Assembly: GCA_965652545.1 (NCBI GenBank)
Contig: CBFGWV010000048.1
Span: forward strand, 1 to 22,029
Source: CBFGWV01 sp965652545
Lineage (GTDB): Bacteria; Pseudomonadota; Gammaproteobacteria; Competibacterales; Competibacteraceae
Length of the DNA: 22,029 bases
Reading direction: 5' to 3'
Shown: positions 1-7,484 of the stretch, piece by piece
Layout: the number at the start of each line of letters is the position of its first letter
How positions within the stretch are numbered: the first letter of the stretch is position 1
The notes under the pieces: model-generated
Databases searched by the model: none
What the model saw: only the letters and a program-made list of their open reading frames with translations
Told to the model about the DNA's origin: nothing
Translations under genes and position numbers: made by a program

Positions 1-443
1 TCGATCAGGCCGGCGCTAAGGGTTGAAATCGTTTCGTCAGCCGACCAGGTGCCACTGGCAAGGTCCATGCAGGTGATATAAATGCATGTGTCTTCGCCAT
101 AGCCTTTGTGAGCAATGAACAATGTCTTGTTGTATATGGCGGCAGCCGGACCTTTGTCCGACACCGGGGCCGAGAGACCATTGGATAACACTTGAATGGG
201 CTTATTACCTGACCAGGTCGTGGCCCCCGGTGTGGTTGTCGACTGTGTCAGGTAAATATCTTTGCTCGATAGGCCTTTGTATGCAATGTACGTAACAATG
301 CTGGAGTCAGGGGCAGTGTATTGCGTGGCGGATACGCGCTCTTTTGTTTCCGGGTTTATGCCGCCGTCAGACAACGTATCGATAGATTCGCCGCCCGCGT
401 ACAGAATGTAAGCGAATCCTTCCGGGATAGTATTGCTGGTCAT
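1..443 (-). CDS. Partial propeller-like repeat protein (C-terminus outside window)
   Basis: An uninterrupted minus-strand frame opens at the ATG at 443 and runs off the left edge; 147 codons are visible. The start is supported by an AAGGAG ribosome site about 7 bases upstream. The protein has no signal peptide. From about residue 65 it shows a repeat of roughly 56 residues: an aromatic-IA-Y/H-KG element, then IYLT or IYIT, then TWS, then LSxGL. The second copy (FIAHKG, IYIT, GTWSADE) is cut by the window edge. This KG/IYxx/WS pattern is known from sialidase-like or lectin-like beta-propeller proteins that bind carbohydrate, usually outside the cell. A propeller fold is therefore inferred, and function is unknown. 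Base composition is clearly more AT-rich than the genes to the right, which may mean transfer. Confident that it is a gene; moderately confident of the fold. Confidence 0.75.
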   Translation of the reverse strand, partial: MTSNTIPEGFAYILYAGGESIDTLSDGGINPETKERVSATQYTAPDSSIVTYIAYKGLSSKDIYLTQSTTTPGATTWSGNKPIQVLSNGLSAPVSDKGPAAAIYNKTLFIAHKGYGEDTCIYITCMDLASGTWSADETISTLSAGLI

Positions 444-490
444 TGGGGTACTCTCCTTGTGATGTTGGTTCTCACTGTCCATTGCCGGGG

Positions 491-519
491 ACGGTATCCT
501 CACGCACTTTGTGGGTCAA
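491..519 (-). promoter_or_regulatory. Candidate sigma-70 promoter for the leftmost gene
   Basis: On the minus strand a TTGACC -35 box (514-519) and a TACCGT -10 box (491-496) are separated by 17 bases. This would give a leader of about 40 bases before the ATG at 443. The -35 box is good but the -10 box matches only half the consensus. No equally good promoter was seen for the rightward cytochrome gene in the rest of the 444-659 gap. Confidence 0.35.
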
Positions 520-659
520 GCCTAAAAATGCGTGTGTTTTTTGTGCTAAACGAACGCAGCGCCCCCGCCACGGCTGACCTACACTCCCAAGGCGCCGAGC
601 TCGGGGGGCACGACTGAGCAGGCGGCGTGACGGTTCAACGTTCATGAATGGAGGCGATT

Positions 660-2273
660 ATGGATAGGAACACAAAAAGCAGGGCGCTCAGTCTGAGTAT
701 TGGCCTAATAACAAGTCTGCTCATTGGCACCGCAGCGCGGGCCGAGCCGAATGCAGTTGATTTTGCGGTGTATTTCGACAGCGATGTACGAGACGCGGAC
801 GAATGCGCCATGCGTGTCGAAGACGGTCGCATCGTCATCGATGAGCGGGTCGTCAACCCGTCGATGAGCTGTCCGGACATGTTTTCCTGGAAGCTGTTCG
901 CCGAGGTCGTTCAACAGCAGTGGTGGGCCACCTGGGCTTCGGACCAGCAGACTTGGCCGAAGGCCCCTTATCGCCTGTGTAAGGACGGCGAGGCCGATGC
1001 CGACTGTTGCCAACCCGGCGCGGCGGACAACCCCGGCTATGGGGACACCAGCGATACGGACTATGCCAATGCCACGCATTGCCCGTACTTCCCGGGCGAT
1101 CATCAAGCTGCCGAGGCCCTGGATGTCGAGGCACCCCGGCAACTGGGCAAGCCCATCGGCGCGCATGCGGTCTCCCTGGGGCGCGGGGGCCTCACCACGA
1201 TGCTTGCCACCACGGCGGTGACCCATCCGGGCGAACCCGAGCCGGGGCGCGTCATTCGACAGGAAGTGGGTGAAATCACCGTCCGCAACAAGCCGATGTT
1301 CGACTACATCTTTACGAATGATTTGTACAACGCCCAGGGCGTGGCCGCGGTGTTCACGGCCAACAGCGATAATTTGACCAACAATGCGCCGTACCAGGCA
1401 ACGAACGACACCGGAAACCTGAGCAAGGTCGACCTACCGATTTCGGCCATCATGATCAAGAGCAACTGGCTCTATCATGAATTCGCCAAGGAAATGGGTA
1501 TCGTCGATGACCCGGCTGCCCCGTTCATCAAGAAGGAAATGATCACCACCATCGGTGACAAGCATTACCAGGGCGAGCATTGGCTGATGGCTTTTCACAT
1601 TTCCACCAAGGACATTCCGCAGTGGGTGTGGACGACCTTCGAGCACGTCAACAACCCGGGGCGCTGCGACTTCACTGGCTGCAATGACGCCTACGGCTAT
1701 GCCTCCGCAGACCCGCGTCCGGATGGCACGGTCGGCAATTTCACCGCCCCTCACGTGCGCAACGACGGCTTGCAGAACAGCAGCATCGTGTTCGACCTGG
1801 GCAAGACCTACTCCAGCGGCCCCGCGTCAAGAGAGCTTCTTGGGGTCTTCAGCGCTTTGGAGATCGGCGTCACGGCGCAGGCCGACAGAGACCCGGAGCC
1901 CACCGACCGCGGGTGGTTGAGCTATCGGCTCAAGGGCTCGCAGGTGAACTTCACCAATGCCATGGGGCGCTCCACGCGGCTGGGTAATTCGATCACCGAA
2001 GGTGGCTTCATGAACACCTCCAGTTGCATCAGCTGCCATGCCCGCGCCAGCGTGGCGGTGACCGGCGATGCCGACAACCCGCTGTCCGTGCCGCTGGGCG
2101 TGTTCCAGTACGACGTGCTCAACGAAGTGGGATACCAACAAAGCGACAATGGCATTCCCGACAAGGACTGGTATCACGGCAGCGGCTTTCAGCCGCGTCT
2201 GCAAGCCCTGCAAACCGACTTCATCTGGGGCATGCCGTTCTTCGTGAAGCCGTTGGCAACCGCCGGGCAATGA
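660..2273 (+). CDS. Exported c-type cytochrome-like protein, single CXXCH
   Basis: The start at 660 is chosen over the in-frame ATG at 648 because a GGAGG site at 650-654 sits 5 bases before it; the product is 537 residues. An Arg/Lys-containing N-terminus and hydrophobic segment end in an Ala-Arg-Ala site near residue 28, so Sec export is likely. A single CISCH heme-c motif lies at residues 456-460, close to the C-terminus. A Met in a GMPFF context near residue 525 could be the distal heme ligand. The preceding ~420 residues match no domain I can name, though they contain Cys-rich stretches (DADCC, GRCDFTGC) and a HWLMAFHIS segment. A periplasmic electron-transfer or redox role is inferred. 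The gene is followed after 128 bp by a DM13 gene, another presumed redox protein. Confidence 0.75.
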   Translation: MDRNTKSRALSLSIGLITSLLIGTAARAEPNAVDFAVYFDSDVRDADECAMRVEDGRIVIDERVVNPSMSCPDMFSWKLFAEVVQQQWWATWASDQQTWPKAPYRLCKDGEADADCCQPGAADNPGYGDTSDTDYANATHCPYFPGDHQAAEALDVEAPRQLGKPIGAHAVSLGRGGLTTMLATTAVTHPGEPEPGRVIRQEVGEITVRNKPMFDYIFTNDLYNAQGVAAVFTANSDNLTNNAPYQATNDTGNLSKVDLPISAIMIKSNWLYHEFAKEMGIVDDPAAPFIKKEMITTIGDKHYQGEHWLMAFHISTKDIPQWVWTTFEHVNNPGRCDFTGCNDAYGYASADPRPDGTVGNFTAPHVRNDGLQNSSIVFDLGKTYSSGPASRELLGVFSALEIGVTAQADRDPEPTDRGWLSYRLKGSQVNFTNAMGRSTRLGNSITEGGFMNTSSCISCHARASVAVTGDADNPLSVPLGVFQYDVLNEVGYQQSDNGIPDKDWYHGSGFQPRLQALQTDFIWGMPFFVKPLATAGQ

Positions 2274-2401
2274 GCGCGCGCCTTGGCGGCGTAATCGCTG
2301 CGTGAAGAAAAGACTGCCGGATCGACGCGGCGCTGGCGACGCTGTAGCTCCGGCGTTGGTAAGGTGATCGCAACGTCTGGCGAGGCAACGGGAGGGCAGG
2401 G

Positions 2402-2896
2402 ATGAAGCGGCTGTTCGCAGGGCTGGTCGTCGGGCTGGTGCTCGGCGGGGTGGGTGGGTTTGCCGCCGGTGTGCTGGTATTCCCCTTCCTGTTTCCGCCA
2501 CCACCGGTCAACGAGACGGTGGGTGATCGCGCACCGGAAGAGGCGATCGCCCACGGCCGCTTCATCCACGCCGAACCGTCCGACCCGCTGCATTACGGTG
2601 CCGGCGGTGTGACCGTGTACCCGGATGTGCTGCACCTGGAGGAGGATTTCAACGTCGGCCCGGGGCCGAAATACCATGTGTATCTCGTCCCGCTCGCCGA
2701 GGTGACGCCCGATACGCCGGTCGATGAGACCATGTTCGTGGACCTGGGGCGGCTCAAGGCGTTTACCGGCAGCCAGAATTACGCGATCCCCGAGGGTGTG
2801 AATCTGGCGGATTATTCATCGGTGGTGATCTGGTGCGAGCAGTTCGGCGTGCTGATATCGCCGGCTACCTTGTCGGCGGGGCCTGCCAAGCGCTGA
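2402..2896 (+). CDS. Membrane-anchored DM13 domain protein
   Basis: The ATG at 2402 is preceded by a GGGAGGG ribosome site; the product is 164 residues. Residues about 5-33 form one Gly/Val-rich membrane helix or uncleaved signal anchor, followed by a Pro-rich stretch. Residues about 55-160 read as a DM13 domain: GRFIHAEPSD, a GGVTVYPD strand, HLEEDF, YHVYLVP, and the characteristic YSSVVIWCEQFGVLIS ending with Cys145. DM13 domains, first noted in animal and plant proteins with DOMON domains, are proposed to act in redox through this single conserved cysteine; the reaction is not established. The domain would face the periplasm. Position just after a c-type cytochrome fits a shared redox function, but co-transcription across the 128-bp gap is not proven. 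Confidence 0.85.
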   Translation: MKRLFAGLVVGLVLGGVGGFAAGVLVFPFLFPPPPVNETVGDRAPEEAIAHGRFIHAEPSDPLHYGAGGVTVYPDVLHLEEDFNVGPGPKYHVYLVPLAEVTPDTPVDETMFVDLGRLKAFTGSQNYAIPEGVNLADYSSVVIWCEQFGVLISPATLSAGPAKR

Positions 2897-2969
2897 GTCC
2901 TCATGCCCCTGTCTGCCGCTCCCGCCCATTGATCGAGCGCAAAGACAGGGCCGCCGGAACGATAGATAC

Positions 2970-3059
2970 TTGGGTCATGCGTCTATGGGGACATTCACGT
3001 GCAGCAGGCCATCGACAGGGCAATGCCCCGTGTGCGCAATGGCACTCAGGGGCGTAGAC
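2970..3059 (+). other. Possible remnant of a heavy-metal-binding (HMBD-like) motif
   Basis: The 164-base gap 2897-3060 holds no convincing gene. In one frame (TTG at 2970) it encodes FTCSRPSTGQCPVCAMAL. This resembles the short metal-binding motif of copper ATPases and related proteins (aromatic-x-CPMHP ... PGxCPxCGMAL) with the MHP part missing. The frame then runs, out of register, into the response regulator gene. There is no ribosome site. It could be a decayed fragment or chance. Confidence 0.2.
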
Positions 3060-3060
3060 C

Positions 3061-3708
3061 ATGAACGGACAACCTTGTCGTGTCGTCATCGTCGACGACC
3101 ATCCGCTGATGCGGCAAGGACTCAAGCAGTTGCTGTCATTGGAACCGGGTTTCGAGGTGGTGGCGGAGGGCGAGAGCGGGCGAATGGCCGATGCGCTGGT
3201 CGAAGCCCATCGCCCTGATTTGTTGCTGCTGGATCTCAACATGCCGGATGGGGACGGCCACGAAGCCCTGGGGCGGGTGCAGGCCTGCCGCCACCGGCCC
3301 AAGGTCGTCGTCTTCACGGTGTCCAATGACGAGCACGATGTCATCGCCGCGTTGCGCGCGGGGGCGGACGGCTATCTGCTAAAGGACATGCACCCCGACG
3401 ATATGCTGGATGCGCTGCAACGGGCGGCAAAAGGGCACACGGTGATCAGCCCGGGTTTGAGCGAGTGCCTGGCGCGGGCGGTGCGCGGGGATGTCGACGA
3501 CGCGGCGCCCAGTGTCGAGGACCTGACGGCCCGTGAGCGCGAGATCCTCGCCGGCATTGCCAAAGGCATGTCGAACAAGGCCATCGCGCAGAGCTTTGGT
3601 ATCACCCTGGAGACCGTGAAAGTCCACACGCGCAACATTCTGGCAAAGCTGAACGTGAGCTCGCGCGTCGGCGCGGCGGTCTGGGCCGTGCAACACGGGA
3701 TCAAGTAA
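3061..3708 (+). CDS. NarL/FixJ-family response regulator
   Basis: The product is 215 residues, the usual length for NarL-type regulators. A receiver domain covers residues about 6-122, with the acidic pair Asp12/Asp13, phosphoacceptor Asp58 in DLNMPDGDG, and the switch lysine Lys108 in YLLKD. A LuxR-type helix-turn-helix covers about 150-213, with LTAREREIL, SNKAIAQ and TVKVHTRNILAKL. The C-terminal SRVGAAVWAVQ closely recalls NarL itself, although a nitrate role cannot be claimed. It should be a cytoplasmic DNA-binding regulator controlled by phosphorylation. No HisKA_3-type partner kinase is present in the window; the neighbouring kinase is of the LytS type and has its own LytTR partner. 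Its cognate kinase is therefore either elsewhere or the adjacent kinase through cross-talk. Confidence 0.93.
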   Translation: MNGQPCRVVIVDDHPLMRQGLKQLLSLEPGFEVVAEGESGRMADALVEAHRPDLLLLDLNMPDGDGHEALGRVQACRHRPKVVVFTVSNDEHDVIAALRAGADGYLLKDMHPDDMLDALQRAAKGHTVISPGLSECLARAVRGDVDDAAPSVEDLTAREREILAGIAKGMSNKAIAQSFGITLETVKVHTRNILAKLNVSSRVGAAVWAVQHGIK

Positions 3709-3731
3709 CGGATACGGTGCGTGAAGAACCC

Positions 3732-5252
3732 ATGAGGCCTCGCGACGTCGATTTGCCATCGTGTCCGGACGACGCCGCGAGCACCGATCGGCACAGGGCC
3801 ATTCGTATCGGGCTGGCGGCGCTCGCCATGGTGCTTGTGTATGTGTTGCCGCGGCGCTGGTTCGGGCCCGATGTCTCCGATCAGATCATCTGGACACTGG
3901 GCGAGTCGCTGCTCACCAGTGTGCCGATGCTCATGGTCATCTACCTGCTGGCGCTCGAAACCCGGTTTGCGCAGGGGCAGTCGTCACACCGCATGCGCCT
4001 GCACCCCGATTGGGCGGTGATCGTCGCCACTGCCGGCCTGTATGCAGCGGCAATAGGCTTGCTCTGGCTGGGCCTGGCGGAAGGCGACCCGACCATTCTT
4101 GACCGTGCGGCCCTGCTGATCGTGGGCGTGGCGATGATCTCGGGTCCGTCGACCGCCGCTATCGTGACGGTCGTGGCGTTGCTCGTACGCGCGGCGGTCG
4201 CTGTTGCGGTGGACGCCGGCTCCGCTGACCTGCCGTCATCGGCGGCTCCCGCGGACGTGTTCGTGGCGTTGTGGGGCCTGCGCTGGGCACTGACGGACCC
4301 CGGCGTTGCGGCGGTGTATGCCGGGGGGCTCGCCGGTGCACTGGCGAATGCATGGCGACTGCGAATGGGTTTTCGCGCCTATCCCTTGTGGTGGTGTCTG
4401 CCGCTGGTGGGGATGATCGAAGGGGCTTACGCCGCGGCCGCCTGGGTCAACTGGGGGCCGGTGAGCGCCCGGGAGTTCCTGACGGCCGAGGGGCCGGCCA
4501 AGGCGCTTGGCGCGCTGGCCGGGCTGCTGGTACTGATGCTGATGTTGCGCAAACTCGTCGCCGACCGCGAGCGGGCCGAGGCGGTGGCGGTGGAGCAGGC
4601 GCGGTTACAGGCGGCGCTGGATGCGGCGCGCAGTGAGCTCAGATACCGCCAAGCCGAGGTCAAGCCACATTTCCTGTTCAATGCCTTGAACACGATCGAT
4701 GCGCTGATCGTCTCGCAACCGGTGCAGGCATCCACACTGGTGCGGCATCTGGCGGCGATGTTTCGGCGGCTGGTGGGGCAACGGCATTTGCTCGTGCCTT
4801 TGCGGGAGGAGCTTCGGCACCTGAACGATTACCTGGCGATCGAGTCTGCCCGGTTCGGCGACCGGGTGCATGTCTCCGTCGAGGTGAACGAAGCGCTGAC
4901 ATCCTGGCCCGTGCCGTTTCTGTGCCTGCAGCCGTTGGTGGAGAATGCCATTCATCACGGCTTGGCGGGCCGCGCATCCGGTGGCCGGGTGGCGGTCCAT
5001 GCCGCGGCGGCGGGCGGGATATTGACCTTGAGCGTGGCGGACGATGGATGCGGTATGGACCAGGCCCCGCCATCCCAGGGCACCGGCACCGGGTTGGCCA
5101 ATGTGCGCGCCCGCTTCGAGCGGCTGTATGGGGCGGCCGGATGTTGCCGCATTCAGGCGCGGGCCGGCGGCGGTACCTGCGTGGTGCTGACGGTGCCCTC
5201 TGCGCCGGCACGCAAACGCCCCGGTGGCGATGATGCCCGACCCCGGTCGTAA
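3732..5252 (+). CDS. LytS/YehU-type membrane histidine kinase
   Basis: The N-terminal half has about seven hydrophobic segments, roughly residues 24-42, 58-80, 93-115, 120-152, 168-195, 215-240 and 250-272, with no obvious extracytoplasmic domain. A short coiled region leads to the His_kinase H-box, with His313 in KPHFLFNALNTI. The ATPase domain follows, with Asn405 in PLVENAIHHG, Asp437 in DDGCGM, and a GTGTGLANVRARF box. This is the LytS/BtsS/AlgZ class, which pairs with LytTR regulators such as the gene overlapping its 3' end. The start is uncertain: ATG at 3732 is chosen with a weak GAAGA upstream, and GTG at 3717 would add five residues. The signal is unknown; the multi-helix sensor suggests a membrane-related or small-molecule cue. 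Confidence 0.92.
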   Translation: MRPRDVDLPSCPDDAASTDRHRAIRIGLAALAMVLVYVLPRRWFGPDVSDQIIWTLGESLLTSVPMLMVIYLLALETRFAQGQSSHRMRLHPDWAVIVATAGLYAAAIGLLWLGLAEGDPTILDRAALLIVGVAMISGPSTAAIVTVVALLVRAAVAVAVDAGSADLPSSAAPADVFVALWGLRWALTDPGVAAVYAGGLAGALANAWRLRMGFRAYPLWWCLPLVGMIEGAYAAAAWVNWGPVSAREFLTAEGPAKALGALAGLLVLMLMLRKLVADRERAEAVAVEQARLQAALDAARSELRYRQAEVKPHFLFNALNTIDALIVSQPVQASTLVRHLAAMFRRLVGQRHLLVPLREELRHLNDYLAIESARFGDRVHVSVEVNEALTSWPVPFLCLQPLVENAIHHGLAGRASGGRVAVHAAAAGGILTLSVADDGCGMDQAPPSQGTGTGLANVRARFERLYGAAGCCRIQARAGGGTCVVLTVPSAPARKRPGGDDARPRS

Positions 5253-6015
5253 GACGCGCATCCTAGTGGCCGACGATGAAGCCGCCGCCCGCGGCGTGCT
5301 CGTGGATATTCTCCGCAGTCAATGGCCCGACGCCGAGGTAAGCGAGGCCGCAACCGGGGCCGAGGCTTTGGCGCGGCTGGACGCGGTAGCGGTTGATCTT
5401 GCACTCCTGGACATCGATATGCCGGTCATGGACGGGCTGACCGCCGCCTTGAGGATCCAGCAGCGGCTGAACCCTCCGTTGTTGGTCTTTGTGACGGCGT
5501 TCGATGCCCATGCGGTCCGCGGCTTCGAGTTGAATGCCATCGACTTTGTGCTCAAACCGGTCGACCCGCAGCGGCTGGCCCTGACCCTGCGGCGAGCGCG
5601 CGATGCATTGGACACCCGGGCCTCGGCCGATGCCTACCGCAACCGGGTGCAAACCTACCTGAGCCGCCGTGCCGCTGCCGCGGACCGGCTCTGGGCGCAT
5701 CAGTCCAACGGCGCCAAGGTGCTGCTGCCGGTGAGCCGGTTGGACTGGGCGCAGGCGCGTGACAAGGCCGTGTTTCTGCGGGCCGGCGCGGATGAGTTGT
5801 GCACGCGCCTGACGCTGGATGCGCTGGCCGAGCAGTTGCCCGCGGACGACTTCCTGCGGGTGCACCGGGCCTGGTTGGTGAACCTGGACCGGGTGGCCGG
5901 TGCCATGCCCTGGGGGCATCACAGCGTCACCTTGATCATGGACGACGCTGAGGCGACCGAAATCCCCGTCGGTCGCACCTATGTGGGCACTCTGAAGCGT
6001 TACCTGGGTTGGTGA
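5233..6015 (+). CDS. LytTR-family response regulator (AlgR/LytT class)
   Basis: The receiver domain spans residues about 8-125, with Asp14/Asp15, phosphoacceptor Asp60 in LLDIDMP, and Lys108 in VLKPVD. A linker of about 35 residues leads to a LytTR DNA-binding domain (about 160-258), with DKAVFLRAG, DDFLRVHRAWLVNL and the terminal VGRTYVGTLKRYL. LytTR proteins bind direct repeats upstream of target promoters. The first codons overlap the kinase gene by about 20 bases, so the two are translationally coupled and form a two-component pair. ATG at 5233 is chosen because a GGTGG site lies 5 bases before it; GTG at 5224 and ATG at 5230 are possible. The downstream GH114 gene could be a target, but no repeat operator was recognised. 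Confidence 0.93.
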   Translation: MPDPGRKTRILVADDEAAARGVLVDILRSQWPDAEVSEAATGAEALARLDAVAVDLALLDIDMPVMDGLTAALRIQQRLNPPLLVFVTAFDAHAVRGFELNAIDFVLKPVDPQRLALTLRRARDALDTRASADAYRNRVQTYLSRRAAAADRLWAHQSNGAKVLLPVSRLDWAQARDKAVFLRAGADELCTRLTLDALAEQLPADDFLRVHRAWLVNLDRVAGAMPWGHHSVTLIMDDAEATEIPVGRTYVGTLKRYLGW

Positions 6016-6151
6016 CCCGGGCTGTCCGGCGCCGTCGATGGGCGGTTCGTCGGCGTGGGGGACCATCTGTCGTCAATACGGGACACCGCGGACGGCGCTT
6101 GCGGACACTGATCACGCATTCGGCAGCAGGATCAGGAAGGAGACTTTGTTC

Positions 6152-7423
6152 ATGCGACAGATAACGGAACGAGTGGCCGCTCCGATCGCGTTGATCGGGA
6201 TCGGGCTGGGCTTGATGGCGGCTCCCGGGGTGGCGTCGGGGGACACCACATTTCGTGTCGAGGCCGCGCACAGCGGCTTGTGCATCGGGCTGCCTATTGA
6301 GGCGACCCGGCGCGGGGCACCTTTGCGGCAAATGGTCTGCGACGAGGGCGATGGGCAGCGCTTTACCGCCGAGCCGGTCGGCGACGGCAGCGGCGCTGTA
6401 CGCGTGCGGGTGATGCACACCGGGTTGTGTCTGGACGTCGAAGATGCCAGCGGCCGCCGCGGCGCGCGCGTGGTGCAATGGTCGTGCAACGACGGCGAAA
6501 ATCAGCACTTCATCGCTGCCAAACAAGGCGAGGGGTATGTCGTCGAGGCACGCCACAGCGGCCTGTGCCTGGATGTGCAATACGCCGCCGAAGAGCCTGG
6601 GGCGCGGGTGATTCAGTACCCCTGCCACGGGGAGCCGAACCAGAACTTCCGGCCTCTGGGCTTGGCCGACCCGGAGGACCCCGGCGATCCGACTGACCCG
6701 ACCGAGCCGGGCCAGTGGTGGCGACCGGCCCCGGGGACGACGTGGCAGTGGCAACTGTCCGGGACCATCGACACCTCCATCGACGTTGAGATGTATGACA
6801 TCGATCTATTCGAAACACCGCAGGCGACAATCGATGGCTTGAAGGCCGATGGACGGGTGGTGATCTGCTATTTCAGCGCAGGCAGTCAGGAAGAATGGCG
6901 CCCGGATGCAGACGACTTTCCCGAGGTGGTGCTGGGCGGGCCGGTGGATGGCTGGCCGGGGGAACGCTGGCTGGACATCCGCCGGCTGGACATCCTGGGG
7001 CCGATCATGGCGGCTCGCTTCGACTTGGCCGCGGCCAAGCGCTGCGACGGCGTGGAGACGGACCTGATGGACGGCTATCAGAACGACAGTGGTCTACCTC
7101 TGACGGCTGCCGATCAGCTGACCTACAACCGCTGGCTCGCTGAGCAAGCCCACGCACGCGGCCTGTCCATTGGGTTGAAGAACGACTTGGATCAAGTCGC
7201 ACAGCTTGTGGATGACTTTGATTGGGCGATCAATGAGCAGTGTTTCGAGTACAACGAGTGCGCAATGCTGCTGCCGTTCATCAACGCGGGCAAAGCGGTG
7301 TTCGGTGTGGAGTACTCAGGGTCGGTCGGCAGTTTCTGCCCCACGGCCAACGGCTATGGGTTTTCATGGCTGAAGAAGCGGCTGGCGCTCGATGCGTGGC
7401 GTCGGGACTGCCAGGCTTTGTAG
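6152..7423 (+). CDS. Secreted ricin-B lectin / GH114 glycosidase fusion
   Basis: The start at 6152 follows an AGGAAGGAG site, giving 423 residues; a longer in-frame opening at 6038 lacks a ribosome site. A signal peptide covers residues about 1-30. Residues about 32-168 form a three-fold beta-trefoil lectin, with repeated HSGLCxx, ARVxQxxC and NQxF elements. A Pro/Asp/Thr-rich linker (about 172-188) joins it to a GH114 TIM barrel with WQWQLSG, VICYFSAGS, ERWLDIR, GVETDLMDGY (Asp304, Asp307) and INEQCFEYNEC (Glu362). GH114 enzymes are endo-alpha-1,4-polygalactosaminidases that cut galactosamine-rich exopolysaccharide. The lectin probably holds the enzyme on polysaccharide. A role in modifying matrix outside the cell is inferred. 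It lies 136 bp downstream of the LytTR gene. Confidence 0.92.
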   Translation: MRQITERVAAPIALIGIGLGLMAAPGVASGDTTFRVEAAHSGLCIGLPIEATRRGAPLRQMVCDEGDGQRFTAEPVGDGSGAVRVRVMHTGLCLDVEDASGRRGARVVQWSCNDGENQHFIAAKQGEGYVVEARHSGLCLDVQYAAEEPGARVIQYPCHGEPNQNFRPLGLADPEDPGDPTDPTEPGQWWRPAPGTTWQWQLSGTIDTSIDVEMYDIDLFETPQATIDGLKADGRVVICYFSAGSQEEWRPDADDFPEVVLGGPVDGWPGERWLDIRRLDILGPIMAARFDLAAAKRCDGVETDLMDGYQNDSGLPLTAADQLTYNRWLAEQAHARGLSIGLKNDLDQVAQLVDDFDWAINEQCFEYNECAMLLPFINAGKAVFGVEYSGSVGSFCPTANGYGFSWLKKRLALDAWRRDCQAL

Positions 7424-7435
7424 GGTCGATCGTCA

Positions 7436-7472
7436 CAAGGTCGCTGAGCCGCGAAAAGGTTCAGCGACCTTG
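7436..7472. terminator. Strong hairpin between converging genes
   Basis: A perfect 12-base inverted repeat, CAAGGTCGCTGA and its complement, is extended by three inner pairs (one G-T) around a 7-base GCGAAAA loop. It lies 12 bases after the GH114 stop and 12 bases after the stop of the converging binding-protein gene. It can serve both strands, although neither side has a long U tract. Confidence 0.7.
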
Positions 7473-7484
7473 CCGGCGTGCCCG

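Noticed and set aside
321..617. 98-residue plus-strand open frame near the left edge
   Set aside because: It overlaps the start of the minus-strand repeat gene and has no ribosome site; its translation shows no domain.
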